Part shown: in pieces, positions 24,830 through 37,806 of the stretch | Layout of the letters: the number at the start of each line of letters is the position of its first letter | How positions within the stretch are numbered: position 1 is the first letter of the stretch | NCBI RefSeq assembly: GCF_947242115.1 | Contig: NC_074728.1 | Coordinates: 16,563,542 to 16,627,541, forward strand | DNA: 64,000 nt | From: Biomphalaria glabrata | Lineage: Eukaryota > Mollusca > Gastropoda > Planorbidae | Direction of reading: 5' to 3' | The notes under the pieces: generated by a model | The model's input: the letters and a program-made list of their open reading frames with translations, nothing else | Told to the model about the DNA's origin: nothing | Database searches by the model: none | Made by a program: the position numbers and the translations under genes

Positions 24830-25700
24830 TAAAAGGCAGAGTAGCATACACGTTCCATTTGAACACAACATGTAAAAAAGTACATTACATAAAAGTACAT
24901 TACATAAAAAGTACATTATATAAATGAAATATTTTATTTTTTAGATTACCAATATAAATTTAAGAGAATGTATGACAATAATTATTATTGTAGACGGGAT
25001 ATAGACTAGATCTATGAAAAATGCGAAAGTTTTTTTTTGTTTTTTTTTAAGTGGTGTAAGGAGAAAGTACTCAAAAAATTGTTTACTAAATGTATCTATG
25101 AAGAATTGCAGATCTACTATCTAGATCTAGAATCCAGTAGAGCCTATAAATCCTATATTATAATTTATATAGTAGAGGTATAGATCTGGATATCTCTATC
25201 TAGTATCTATAGACACAATCCGAATCTAGAGTAATCTAGGCTATGTCCAAACTACAGTACATCATATCATATATAATAATATATCTAATGACTAATGTAA
25301 ATTCTAAATTTCAAATTTGTAATGAAAATGTATCGTTATAATTAATAATAAATAATATGAATCATGAATCAACTCACGCTAGTAGTAAGTAGGCTAGTAC
25401 TAGACTGTGACTGAGACCCCGGACTGTAGATCTAGCTTAATCTAGAATTAGAATATTCTAGAAAGAGAAATTCAGAAATTTTGACTAAGAATGTCTAGTT
25501 GTAGGCATAATGGCATAATAGTACTAATAGGAATTTAAGTTCTAAATGAGTAAATCTAGATCTATGTCCAGTCCAAGCTACACAGTGACAGTCGTCACAG
25601 AATTCCATGACTGTAGATGAGAACCTTAACATCCAAAATAAAATTTAAAAAAACAAAGCAAATTCCAAGATCATTGCCAAAAAGGGAAAGGTGGTTGAGG
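24830..25700. other. AT-rich intergenic DNA, no gene seen
   Basis: Between the COX7C copy-1 side and the LINE remnant. AGATCTAGA-type words are frequent; no coding frame is supported. Confidence 0.5.
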
Positions 25701-25762
25701 TTCAGCCCAAATCAAATACAAGATTTCACACATTTATCTGTTTTCTTTTCACTTACTGACTT

Positions 25763-25785
25763 ACTGTGCTTTAATAAAGCACAGT
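25763..25785. repeat. Inverted repeat / hairpin
   Basis: ACTGTGCTTTA pairs with TAAAGCACAGT with almost no loop. Within or beside the LINE remnant. Confidence 0.6.
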
Positions 25786-25789
25786 GTAC

Positions 25790-26220
25790 CATTTCACATT
25801 ATAGAGGAAAGTAGCTGGCAGCTAATGGCCTCTGAAAGAGACAATTGGAGAGCTTTCACAAAGGCCAGGATTCCACATTTGAGACAAAAAAAAATCCTTA
25901 GTGAGGACAGGTGTTAAAGACGAAAAGAAAACTTAAATAGACTGCTGGCGGATAATGGCTTTGTTTGCACAAGGTGCCAAAAAATATGCAGCTCATAATT
26001 GGGTTTGCATAAACACTGCACTGATCCTTAATCTTTGGAATTGAAGATATTGCCATTGAGGGAAAAGCAGATATTTGACCTGCACTTTTTTCTTTGAAAG
26101 AATATCAGGATATTGTACTGTAGACACCTCAGAAAATGCATTTTTGAACTTCCTAATACAGAAGAAAATGCTTGAGCTAACAGCACTTTACCAGATCCCC
26201 ATGAGCTGATAAAGGGTATC
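25790..26220 (+). mobile_element. LINE 3'-end fragment with zinc-finger tail
   Basis: Plus-strand frames read ASERDNWRAFTKARIPHLRQ, then NRLLADNGFVCTRCQKICSS and LGLHKHCTDP, the C-terminal CxxC...H finger of a LINE ORF with in-frame stops. The 3' phrase ATCCTTAATCTTTGGAATTG recurs at about 47075 (ATCCTTGATCTTTAGAAT) and 55795 (ATCCTTAATCTTCAGAATC), which are further 3'-end stubs of the family. Confidence 0.7.
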
Positions 26221-26320
26221 TACTCTCATTTCACTAGTTTTGTTTTTACACACATTTCAGATCTCTTTCAGAATTGAAGATAATTACATCCACATGGATA
26301 CACATAAAAAAAACAACCCT

Positions 26321-26561
26321 TTCAGACCTTGCGATTAATAGGGCAGATGATGTAAAAGTCATCTGTTTCTGTGGTTCATGGTTATAAGGGTGGCTAGCAC
26401 AACGACCAACCGCCTTTACTTTTTCCCAACTAATGTCAGGTACCCATTAGAGCTGGGTGCCCAAAGATCCCAAAATTAAAAATCCCAGTTTTCACCAGGA
26501 TTGGAACCTGGAACCCCAGTTCGGAAGCCAAACGGTTTGATGCTCAGCCACCGTGCCTCCA
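26321..26561 (-). repeat. tRNA-derived SINE, nearly full length
   Basis: Read on the minus strand it begins TGGAGGCACGGTGGCTGAGC, an A-box-bearing tRNA-like head, then a B-box region GTTCCAGGTTCCAATCCTGG, then the family body ending near AAGGTCTGAA. The intact target-site form of the split copy at 43810-44741 follows the same order. It is not a functional tRNA: no cloverleaf 3' half. Confidence 0.85.
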
Positions 26562-26979
26562 GCATGTGTATCTGCTCATATTTATAATATTTTGTGTGTG
26601 CATGTAATAATAAGAAACTGAAAGAATTTTTATAAAAGTAATATATGTTTTTCATTACATTCTTTCTAGATCTACATGATACTGAACTGTACTGCACACT
26701 ACACTGGGTGTAATTTTTTATCTAGATTCTGATCATTCTCTAGACTCTGGATCTACCAATTTACATCTAGATCTACATTCTAGATCTACTATTGATCAAT
26801 AAAATACTGCAATTACAGTTTGTGCACATATTTACCATGATTTTTGGTATGGAGCTGGAAAAGCCAAGATAAACTAGATCTAGACTCTAGGTGTATAGAT
26901 CTAGAAATAACCCTTTTTTTTAACATTGAGATCTCATCCTGATAAAGTTTTATTGATAACTATAAAAGTTTAAGAAGAA

Positions 26980-29900
26980 ATGGAAAATCAGGATGAAATC
27001 AACAGTATAATAGAAGGAACTTGTCGAACAATGTGTCCAGAAAAGGAAATGATTTTGTAAGTACATGATCTTAAACTTGACTTCTGCTCAATGCCTAATT
27101 ACTTATTCTAGAAGTTAGCTGCTTATTCTGGATATATCTAAATTACATATTAATAAGATCTACTTAGCAGTCATGTTCATTTAAAGCTGGAAGTCATTCT
27201 CATTCAATCATTATGGTAGAATAATTATTGATCTGGTAAAGTTAAGAACCAAAATATTTTTTTTACATGTATATATATGTAATGAATGAGTGAGATGGAT
27301 ACAACATGATACAACCAAGGAGCACACAGTTGGTACAATATTTGTTCTTATAGTTATATTGTATGCGCTTAGAATATTGCCAATTAATGATTAGTTTTAA
27401 AAAATTTCAAGGCACCAAAAAACACAAAAATTTCACTGGTTCAACTTAGCTAAAAGACTGAAAATGGCTTAGCCCAGACTGGCTCACTACAAGTAAATAA
27501 AACAATGATTGCTAAAAACAAATATAAGTACTATAGATAGACCTTATACTCTAACTTACCCTAATAGGAAATAAGAACTGGTATACATATAAACAGCATC
27601 AGGAAACAATGAAATAGAATGAGCTATCTTGCTAGAAAGTGGAATGTGGCACATACATAACAGAACTAAAATAATAATTATAATTTGTTCTAGATAATCC
27701 AAATGAGTTTTGCATTTATTTCTGTTTTTTTAATGTTTGTTATTTGTTGTTTTGATGCTTTTGTCTACTTTATTTTTTTTTTAAAAAGCTTATATCAACT
27801 CTGTCCATCTGTCTGGTAAAAAGTTTGAACATGTTTACTTGGATCAAGTTAAAACTTTGCACAATTATTTATTAATAAAAAAATTATTAAACAATTAGTT
27901 AATTATTTGTTCATGACTAATTAATTTGTTTGATTTCAAAATAAGGGGAATAAAAATACTACTTAATGAGAGATGTGAATACTATATAAATGGATTTAGT
28001 CCCCTTATTATGTTGTGACACTTTTTTTTTCTCTCACTTTCCAATGTATCAAGTTGAAGTTTTGCATAATCATTCATAGTCAATAACAATACATGAATTG
28101 ATCCAAAAATTAACCAATTAGTTATCATTTAGTACTAATTAATTGATTTTTTTACATAGCTGAACCCTGTAATTTTCAGCTAAATGATAGTAATTAGCAT
28201 TTCCCCATAGATAGGCTTTGATTCTAAGAAAGTATTCTTTTTTCTATTGCTTGTTTTTTAATGTAAAAGAAATTCTGGTTACTAACATAAATCTCACTTA
28301 ATTAAAATATATATAACTTTATATCTAATTTGAGTGAATTATATTCCATTTAATCATGCAGGTGTACATTAAGGTTTATATGGTTCGCTCTATCTTTATT
28401 TTTTAACACTTTAATACAATTTAAGGAAAGATATTCAAACTCAAGTTATTCTCTCTTTTCCCACATATTGCATAATTTATATGTAACAATAATCAGACCA
28501 AACAACAAAATGAAATGTATAGCAAAGTCTTTAAAAGTGTGCAAGAATTTATTGCACACTGACATAAAGTGACTCCAAACATTGGTTGAAGTTTTCAATC
28601 GGATATTGTTAGTTTACTTTTTCTTGTTTGTCTTCTGATATAGTTAAGTTATTTTAACTCTGTCTCATCTCAAATAGTGCAAAAGTCATTTTTATGTTGT
28701 TGTTTTTTAAATAGTTAATGTAATAAACTAATTTAGAAATAAAATGAATGTTTTATGAAATAAAAGGCTGTAAATTTACAAAATGCTTTTTGTTAGTTTA
28801 AATTTTGTGAAATGTAACTTGTTTGTTAATCCTGTTTTTTTGGCAGACGTGAAAAAGAGCATCTACTACATCCATTTGAAACACGCTTAACTGATGATTT
28901 GGGACAAGGATTACAAAAAAGGTAGCTTTATGTTTTATGTTACATATTATTTAAGTTACAGCTCAAAGATTAAAGAACTTTTATTTTAAATATTATTTAT
29001 TTTCTTCTGTTTGTGTTGTGTATATATATATATATATATATATTTACACGTCTAAAAAACTCAATAATAATATTATATGTGAGCTTGGCTTCTAGAAAAA
29101 TTTTCTTGCAACATCTACTAGTACAGTGTATAAAGCATAAAGCGGTTTAATTGGTCACTATCTGTGCTGTTTTTATGTAAATTTTAAAGATAAACTTAGT
29201 CATGAAGTAGAACAAACCTCTTTTGTGGCAAGTATTTTAAGTAAAGAGTTTATTTTTAGTTATCCAATCACATGTCAAGGCTGATTTTGATGAAATAGTC
29301 TCTACACTCTGTTATGATGATCTTGATAAACAGATTCCAACAAAAGCTACACCACCTGCTCAATATGCTCAATTGATGAATAGAAAATTTTACATTTTTG
29401 ACATCTGTCAATTACATTAAGTCATGCTCTTCATGATTTGTAGGCCGCGAGACTACATTGATAAAATGATCATCATTTTCATTCACTTTTGTACTGTATG
29501 GCTATTATAAAAAAATATTGTAATTATCCTTACCAATTTATAAATTATGTCTTGGAAAATCAGATCAGTGGCAGATTACTCTAAAATGGTTAAAGAGTTT
29601 TCTAGACCTGCAGCAGGTCGAGCTGACACAGAACCAAACTGTCTAAGACCAGCTCCAGTCCTTCAACAAACTGTGGAGTATTTATTTACCAGGTATAAAT
29701 ATATTGCTGTGATATATAGAAAGAATTGTAATAGCTAACTGTATTTGGGTAGGGTTTCTTAATGTCACAAGAAAATTTGGCTTGCGCAAAAGACAAAAAC
29801 TTTTATTTCAGAGACAAAATTACGTAGAATGGCTTCATCAATTTATAAAAATTAGTGATAAAATTAACACATGGACATAATTATTTTAACTTTTGAAGAT

Positions 29901-32900
29901 TGTAGTTCAGTTATACAACTGTACTTGTTGAATTTATTTTATTTAAAGTATTTGAATTTCAACTCAAGATTATTGTTGCTTTACACTATTTCAGCGTAAC
30001 ATAATAATAATAATATCAGACTAAACTGCATTACTCAATGAAACAGTTTTTACTTCTCAAGTACTATGACAAAAATGTACCCACTGAAAAAGTTTATTTT
30101 GTTTAAAATTGTGTTTACATTACAAACATTTTATTTCTAGTATTGTACCTAAGACACATCCAGCTTGGAATATTGTCTATGAGTTTGTGTTTGATCGTCT
30201 GCGTGCTGTGAGGCAGGACATGGTCATTCAGGGAATCACTGGTACAGATGCTATTTGTTTACTGGAGCAAATTGTAAGGTTTCACCTGTATGCTGCTTAT
30301 AGGTAATGACAGTTTTGCTTCAGCCATTATGTAGTTCATACATAGTTTGTTTTTCTAATGTCTGAGAATATAATTGGCATTTATGTGAAACAAAAAAAAA
30401 AGCTTTTGCCTGATAATAATTTATCTTTTCATTTACTACAGTCATTTTGGGACATTACTACAAGTTTGAAAATGTTATGGTTTGGATATTTGTATGTTTC
30501 AGGCAGATGGAGTTAATGCACAAGTTTACTACTTCTACTTGTCATTGAGTTGTTACTTTAAAGTCTTGTGTTGACACTGAAATAAATATTTTCTTACAAG
30601 TATTCCAACCCTGGATCTTAGAAAATATGATCAACCTCAACTTTCACAGTTTTTCTCTATTTCTTGAGTAACACAGTCTTTAAAATCTACTTCCAAACAA
30701 TTATTATCTAGGTGTGAAAGGGCAATGATATAATTTCTTTTTTTCAAAATGTAGCTTCAATATAATAATAATATTAACAATAATTTAATTGCCACGGATA
30801 TAAAAGACAAGGCACTTTGAGACTGAAACACACATAAAAAGGCAAATGAATCTAAAAATGTTTTGAACAGACATGAGAGCAGGTTGTTTTTTTTTTCCTT
30901 ATCAGATTAAGAGTCATCTTAAAATAAACTTCCACTGCTGAAGAGGTTGAAAGTTTTTTTTTTAGTGTTTTTCAGATTTAGATCATTTGATACAAATAAA
31001 AATAAACAATAAAAACACAACTTCGTTTTGGGTTTTTATTAGGCTATAATTTTAATGAAGCACATTTTATTTCTTTAAGGTTGCGAGAGTCAAGAATAAG
31101 TGAATTTGACCCAGTTATAAACAAGCATCACCTTTTAGAATGTCTGAAAAGACTGCTTTACTTGTATCAGGTGAGGCCTAATTTTTAGTTTAGTTTAGTT
31201 TAGTGTATATAAATCTTTATTGATGTTTTATAATTTTTTTAAAAAGATTATTATTTTCTTATTGTATCTTTTTGTTTTCAATGGACTTGCATTCACTGTT
31301 GATTTGAATAATGTGTTGACACTATTTCATAAATATATTAATATTGCTATGCCAAATGCAGAATATGTGTTTGTAACTGAGTACTACCTCATTTTACCTT
31401 TTAAAACAGATGGCCCTTAAAACAATTATTTCTATGTATAAAAAGTTTTTTGGCTAGCAAAGGAAATTACCTTATCTTATCTTATATAATACAGACATTA
31501 CTTCAAAAAAGATGATTACGTCCTACGTGTCATGCATTTAGTCATGCTAAATTACTTTAATAACCCCTACTACAAATCTAACTATTGTGATGATACATGT
31601 GCCTCTTAGAAATGTCTCTTAACCATTTGAGAATCTTGACAAAACAATCTACAAATTTAAAAGAGAAAAGCATTAGAAATGTTTTTGATCTCTTTTCCTG
31701 AGTGTTTGATAATCTCATGAGGTTAGATTTTTAAAATGATGATTATTATTTAAATGATTTTTGTATTATTACTATCTTACTTTTTAGTTTCATGTCATTG
31801 AGTATGTCATTAACTCCACTAATGATGTTCACTTTATAAATCTTCCTGTTGTTTTGTGTTTTTCATGCTGTATCTAGTTGAGGGATAGATCTACTTATTT
31901 GAACTATTGATCCAACTAATTGTAAATGACACAAATCATCTTTCAGTTAAAAAATAAACTGTTATGACTTCATCTAATACATAATTGTCACAAATTACAT
32001 TGTAGATTCTGCAAAGTACTAATGTAGACAATCCATACTTGAAAATACACAGTAAAAAACAATTGGTATAATCATTTTCTCATATAGTTAGAAAGACCAA
32101 CACTACTTTCATGTATTTCCATTGGTTTATTAAATCAACATCAAACCAAAACCAACACCTTCTCCCACAACCATATAAATTCTGTTTAATCCATGGACAT
32201 TATTTGATGCAGACTATCAAGCCAGTTAACAATGCTCATAATCATCTTTAATTATTGTGCAATTGGAATTACAGTCCAAATATAAGTCTACTAGTCGACC
32301 GGCGGCGTAGCATACACCGCTATTTTGCAGGGCCAGCCTTAGGCTACTGCAACCTATGCGACTTCAGTGGGCCCTGCACTTTCATAGGACCTGCACTAAT
32401 TCTAGGTGTATTAATTGTCAAATTAAACCATTTTATAACTAATAACAGATTTCCCTCCTTTCGATTTACCAGGATCTCCTGAAATTGCAAAATATATGAA
32501 AAAGTCCTGGAAATCTCCAGAAAGTATTAAAATCTTTTGAAAACTCATACAAATCTCCTGAAATAATAGACCAAAATTGTCATTTTGGGGTGTTATTCAA
32601 TATGGAAAACGCCAATCCTACGCGAGATTAAAAAAAAAGGCATTATGCAATACCCGTAATTGTGGAGTCTAGTGAAAGAAGCTTCTCATGTTTCAAACTA
32701 ATGAAGAATTACTTGAGGTCAACAATTCTCGTAGATAGATTGAAACATTTAGTAATTCTTGCTATTGAGCGTGATCTATGTAGGAAATAGAATTTTTATG
32801 ATACACTGTATGACTTCGCTACACGCAAGGCTCATAAAGTAATTCTGTATGTAGTAAAGAATGAATAAAATGCATAGACGAATTTATTTTCTAATACAAA

Positions 32901-35900
32901 CTTTTAATTTTCACTTATTATCATTATCCGTATCCCTACCCGAACTTGGCCCTGCATAGGGCTCCACAATGGTTAAGTCCGGCCCTGCTATTTTGTGACG
33001 GGTGAATACTACTTGTTCTCCACCCTTTTTTTTTTTTCGTAGGGTATCTCTAGTCCGTCCGATTTGCAGAAATAAAAGTGATCTTTAGATGAAGAGAATT
33101 ATATATTTATAGCTAAGACTAACACATACAAACATCTAAACTCATACTAAGAATCGGTTCCCGGTCATTTCATCCCCGGTCACTTCATCCCCGGTCATTT
33201 CATCCCCGGTCACTTCATCCCCGGTCACTTCATCCCCGGTCATTTCATCCCCTGGTCACTTCATCCCCTGTCATTTCATCCCCTGGTCACTTCATCCCCG
33301 GTCATTTCATCCCCTGATATTTTCATCATCTGATCATTTTTATCTAACAAATTGTAATTTAATGTATTCATTTTTTATTTAAATGACAAAATTGTAACAC
33401 GTTAATGTTTAAAAGGAATTAAATCAAAACTTATACTGGCGACATGATATCACGAGGATGGGTGAACTCCGCCTTTATTAGAAAAAATAAAACCTTATTT
33501 CAAGGCTAAAAATGACGCACCCATTTTCAAGAAAGAGCGATTGAAAAATAAAATAAAGTGAAACATGGTCGTACTTTCACCACACCTTGGCCTTTGATGA
33601 TAAGTTATCAGCGGCATGGTCATAATTATTCTAATTGCACTTCTATCTCTCAAATGATTATTTACTTGGCCTTTGATCACGATAATATTATGATATTACA
33701 ACCCCCACATCCAATAGAAGCGCTATAGCTAAGTACACACCCAGATTTACAATAAGATTTCTCATTAAGAAAACAAAGTGGAAGAGGAAACTCTATAAAC
33801 GCATTAGTAACAAGTCATAAAATGTCAAAAAGCATTCTACATAATCATATTTATATATAAAATATTTAATTGGGGATGAAATGACCAGGGGTGAAGTGAC
33901 CGGGGGATGAAGTGACCAGGGATGAAATGACCAGTCACCCAAGAATCATATCATATCATTGATATGATTCTCCATTTAATAGAACTCAATATGTGCCATT
34001 AGTTTCCTTGTATTAACAGACTATATTTATACAGTATTTACACTCAAATTCACCATTATTTACTTATATTAACTACTGGACCTATTCACTATTATTTACT
34101 TATATTTACTAGACCTATCCACTATTTTTTACTTATATTTACTAGACCTATCCACTATTATTTACTTATTAAATACTAGACATATTCATCCCTTGCACAC
34201 AGTAAAATAAAGTATATATTAATTTAACTACATACCAGGTAACACCAGGTCATCACAGCAACAGAGTTGAGATGGAAGCAGTGTACCTATTGGATAACCT
34301 TGGTGATGTACATGCCATGTCTCATTATCTTGAGTTAGAGAAAAATCTAAGGTAGCCTAAGTCTTCTATCGAAATAAGCGTAGTGATTTAGCCATGTTCA
34401 GTGCCTGACTAAAATATGTCATCCTTTGGGTCATTGGATATTATACACTAACCAACTATTAGTGTATTTAACAAGTGAATTTTAACATCACATGGACCAC
34501 TTTATTGTCTAAAGAAGAAAATTTTTTTTTTTAATGAGATGTATACATATATCTATAATCACCTTCACCTATCCTTTAGTCTGTTGGGGCACCACACAAG
34601 ATTTGTCAACTGTCCTTCTCCGTTCCTGCTTGTCTTTTATCTTGGATAGAACCTCTATGCTGTCGTCCCATCCCTTTCTTTGTCTGCCTCTTCTTCTTTT
34701 CCCCGGTACTGTTTCCTGAAGGAAGGTTTTTTCGAGCTTTGAAAAACTTGTAATATGGCCATAGAGTATTAATTTTCCTTTTTACAGTAGTTAGCAGGTC
34801 AACGTTGGGTCCAATTGCTGTAATAACCCTGTCTCTAAATCTCTTTGTTTGTGATGTGGTCTTTAAATGTGGTACCTAGGATCTTTCTGTAGCACCTCTA
34901 TTCCATTGCTAGGATCCTCCTCTCTAGTTCTGCAGAAGAACAAGCAGGTTTTAGACAAGGTCGCAGCAAAACAGAACAAATCCTAAACCTCAGAATACTG
35001 TGTGATAAATACCTTCAACACCATTAGAATATTTTCATGTCTTTATCGATTTTAAGAACCTCTACAAGGAGGCTATTAGTGTGATGTACTTCAATAGTAC
35101 AGGTTTAAAACCACAGTTGGAGTAAGACAAGTCTGCCTATTCTCACCAATTCTTTTCAATATCTTCCTCGAAAGGATAATGAATGATGCTCTCAATGACT
35201 ATGAAGTATGTAAGCATTGGAGGAAGAAGAATTACTAACTTGTGCTTCGCGGATGACATAGATGATCTAGCAGGGACAGAAGAAGAACTAGCTGACTTGT
35301 TGATGTGCATACACAAGACTTCTGCAGCGTATGGTATGCAAATAAATGCCAAAAAACTCTGACCAATTGCCAACAGGGCTTTAAAATCAGTATAGGAGGT
35401 GAAAAGCAGACAAGTGTCAGTAGTTTTAAATACCTCAGAGCTATTGTCTCAGGTGAGGAAACCAAATCTGAACTACTGACTGGAATAGCACAGGCCACAG
35501 CACCACTTGCAAAACTCAAAAACAATATGGAAAGACCAAGGCATAGCACTCAACATATAAGTCAGACTGATGTGCTCCCTGGTCATGGCCACATTCTTAT
35601 ATGCTTACAAGTCTTGGACACTGACTGCAGAACTAGAGATATCTATAATATGTTTATGTAATGTATTTTGTGATTTTTTTTCTTAATGTACTAGTTATTG
35701 TATGCTATAGATCAACATGTTTTTATAATTTATTTCTAGGAGAAGTCAACTCTTGTTGATGAGTTATGAAATGAGCAGAGCTTTTGTTCTTGGAAATTAT
35801 TTGCATGTTTTACGACTCATGTGGAATCTACCCTGTGCTATGTGTTTGTGTGCAGTGAGCAAACATTTGTTCCTGATTCAAATGTTAGTGACTTTCTGTT

Positions 35901-37465
35901 AAGTAGTTTAGACTTGACTTCATTTTTATATAGCAATGCATAGGTAAATTAGTCACATTGGCTTGTATCAATACAGTTAGAAATGGTTTCTGGTTGACTA
36001 CAAATATTAGAATCATCCAACAATATGAGTAATTATTGCATATTTGTTGTGGTTTTAAATACATTTTAATTTTCATTCTAAATATTATTTATTTTGTAAG
36101 CTTGGAGATTATTTATGACAGTACTTTAAACTGTATTTAAATGTTCCTATACTTATACTGTAGTGTGTAAAAAAACAACAACTTACATTTATTATTTATA
36201 GTATATTTAGGCCTTTATAATTTTTACATTCTTTCTTCAAGTTACATTTATATAAAGTTATTTTTTCTAAAGAAAGTTTTTAGAGATCCTCAACACAGCC
36301 TTCAGTGTAAAAAACTGCAAATTTCCATTGTTAAATCTTACCAAGCTACTTCATACCAGCTCAGATAAGGAAACATTAGATCTGTGTCTACAGTGTGGTC
36401 TGGTCGATATGTTTGATAACACTGCACTAGACTGTATATGTTTCAATAAGACATCATTTTCAAAACCTAAAGAACTTAAGGTAACTACTTTAGCCTTGCT
36501 CTGAATCAATATTTAAGTTACAACCTTAGAGTTAAATAGTTGCTCAACCTATTTCATGAGGTCACATTATATACAATGTTTAATTCACCAGAAATGTTAC
36601 TATTATTGCATTCTTAAAGCAAATGAACAGTCTAGTATTTGTGCTATATAACTGGTGACTGTCACTTCCCGTTTCGCTGACGTCAAAGGCGAAGATGTAG
36701 TGTCCTCTCCAGTTTTTGAGGTTAGGGCTTTGAAAAAAAAGAGATGAAATCCTGGACATTATTTATGGTTTGAACGATGTTACCTACACAGCAGTTCTCC
36801 CTCTCTATAGCTGATGTGACCAAGGGATTGGAAATATCAAATACAGTTTGAGATCAGTACCTCTGCAGGTTCTGCCAGGTGTAGCACAGTGTGCCACAAT
36901 ATACCTAAGGGTCACCAGCTCCTGATTTTTCCTCAGGGTTGTCTCCTGAAGCCTTTTCCATGTTTGGTTATAGCGCAAGGCAGCGGAGTATTATATTTCT
37001 TAGACGTTTTAGTACTTAATTCAGTCATAGTTGTCTCTGTGCATAATAAGGAATTAACAAATATAATTAGGATATAAGAATATGATACATTGTAGAATCT
37101 TTAAAATGTACTTTTCTCTCTGCTTCTGAATCATGTTTCTATTGTTAGAAATAGTTTAAGATTTTTAAAAAATTACAATTGTATTTTTATTTCAGGGTGT
37201 GTCTCAATTATGTCCACTGGAAAAAATTTTAAAGACTATAAATGTACAAGATTTACTTTTGGGCCCAAGCTATTCTGTTGTTAGTCACTGCACAAACAAT
37301 TCAAATGTAACTGATTCTGCAGGACTGAAAGTGCTAACAGACAACACCCAAAAGATGACAATCATAGACAATCCAGACAAAATGGCAAGACATGCTACAG
37401 TCAATAATGCAATTAGATGCATTGGCCAAGGTCGAGGCATATCTAGGAAATTTTCAAACAGTTGA
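26980..37465 (+). CDS. SAC3D1: SAC3 domain-containing protein 1-like (SAC3/GANP family), 9 exons, 411 aa
   Basis: Member of the SAC3/GANP family; the vertebrate SAC3D1 (SHD1) protein is tied to centrosome duplication and spindle function, while the parent family scaffolds TREX-2 mRNA export. Exons: 26980-27056, 28847-28921, 29564-29692, 30141-30302, 31080-31170, 34239-34351, 35740-35854, 36277-36480, 37196-37465; total 1236 nt, all phases consistent. Start: GTCRTMCPEKEMILREKE at residues 13-30 is the family signature (TCxxMCPExE). The core follows: KEFSRPAAGRADTEPNCLRP, WNIVYEFVFDRLRAVRQDM, EMEAVYLLDNLG, CKFPLLNLTKLL. The C-terminal ~90 residues (from 37196) are less conserved. Introns 5, 6 and 8 carry hAT, foldback, LINE and repeat insertions. 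A poly(A) signal lies 38 bp after the stop. Function is inferred from the family; the exon model is well supported. Confidence 0.93.
29020..29043. repeat. (TA)n microsatellite
   Basis: About eleven TA units in SAC3D1 intron 2. Confidence 0.9.
32328..32987 (+). mobile_element. hAT element, 660 bp, retaining transposase C-terminal end
   Basis: Ends CAGGGCCAGCCTTAGG on the left and a near-complement ending GGCCCTG on the right, flanked by the 8-bp duplication CTATTTTG (32320-32327, 32988-32995). Plus-strand frames inside read SSERSFSCFKLMKNYLRSTI and DRLKHLVILAIERDL, the hAT dimerisation domain, with in-frame stops. Same architecture as 43947-44641. In SAC3D1 intron 5; the target itself contains a hairpin (GCGGCGTA...TACACCGC). 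Confidence 0.88.
33156..33940. mobile_element. Foldback-like element with arrays of a ~16-bp repeat at both ends
   Basis: The left end has about ten tandem units of CCGGTCAYTTCATCCC (33160-33320); the right end has about four units in inverted orientation (33870-33933). The flanks carry AAGAATC on both sides (33149-33155, 33941-33947), a likely target duplication. The middle (33320-33870) has no coding frame. In SAC3D1 intron 5. Confidence 0.8.
34560..35638 (-). mobile_element. LINE with inverted 5' part (twin-primed) and 11-bp target duplication
   Basis: Flanked by ATATCTATAAT at 34549-34559 and 35639-35649. From the high end of 34560-34935 the minus strand reads the ORF end ELERRILAM, RCYRKILGTTFKDHITNKEI, RVITAIGPNVDLLTTVKR, KSCVVPQQTKG. 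From 34935 rightward the plus strand reads the upstream reverse transcriptase (EEQAGFRQGRSKTEQ...), in broken frames. CTGCAGAACTAGAG is present both at the inner start of the forward part and at the outer end of the inverted part. It lies antisense in SAC3D1 intron 6. Confidence 0.85.
36700..37030. repeat. Dispersed repeat family B, copy 2
   Basis: Shares AAAGAGATGAAATCCTGGAC, ACACAGCAGTTCTCCCTCTC and CAGTTTGAGATCAGTACC with 9229-9690, in the same orientation. In SAC3D1 intron 8. Confidence 0.65.
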
Positions 37466-37502
37466 TGTGATAAAATAAAAAAAAATTGTTTTAGCTTTGT
37501 TG

Positions 37503-37508
37503 AATAAA
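37503..37508 (+). terminator. Poly(A) signal of SAC3D1
   Basis: AATAAA 38 bp downstream of the SAC3D1 stop codon. Confidence 0.7.
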
Positions 37509-37549
37509 GTTTGTTTTATTGACAACAAATTAAAAGTTTTAATTGATAT

Positions 37550-37555
37550 TTTATT
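37550..37555 (-). terminator. Likely poly(A) signal of COX7C copy 2
   Basis: AATAAA on the minus strand, about 250 bp after the stop of the convergent gene; another lies at 37515-37520. Confidence 0.5.
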
Positions 37556-37806
37556 TCAACAATTTAATACAATATTAAAGTACAAACAGAAATCCTTCTG
37601 AGATTTTGTTTCATCCAACAAAAACAGTTTTAATGATTATGTATGATATACACCTATTTTTTATGCACATTCATTTTTGTCAATCAAATCACGAATGAAC
37701 CAAATAAACAGCCAGTTTAATAAAGTTAAAGTAATCTAATTAATAAATAACTACAAACTGTGAAATAGAAATTAAAAATAGTTGTTAATAAACAAACAGC
37801 ATTATT

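Noticed and set aside
25763-25785. Histone-type 3' stem-loop
   Set aside because: Sequence does not match the histone consensus and no histone gene is nearby.
33160-33320. 16-bp repeat array as a CRISPR
   Set aside because: Units abut without spacers, the genome is eukaryotic, and inverted units occur at the other end of the same element.
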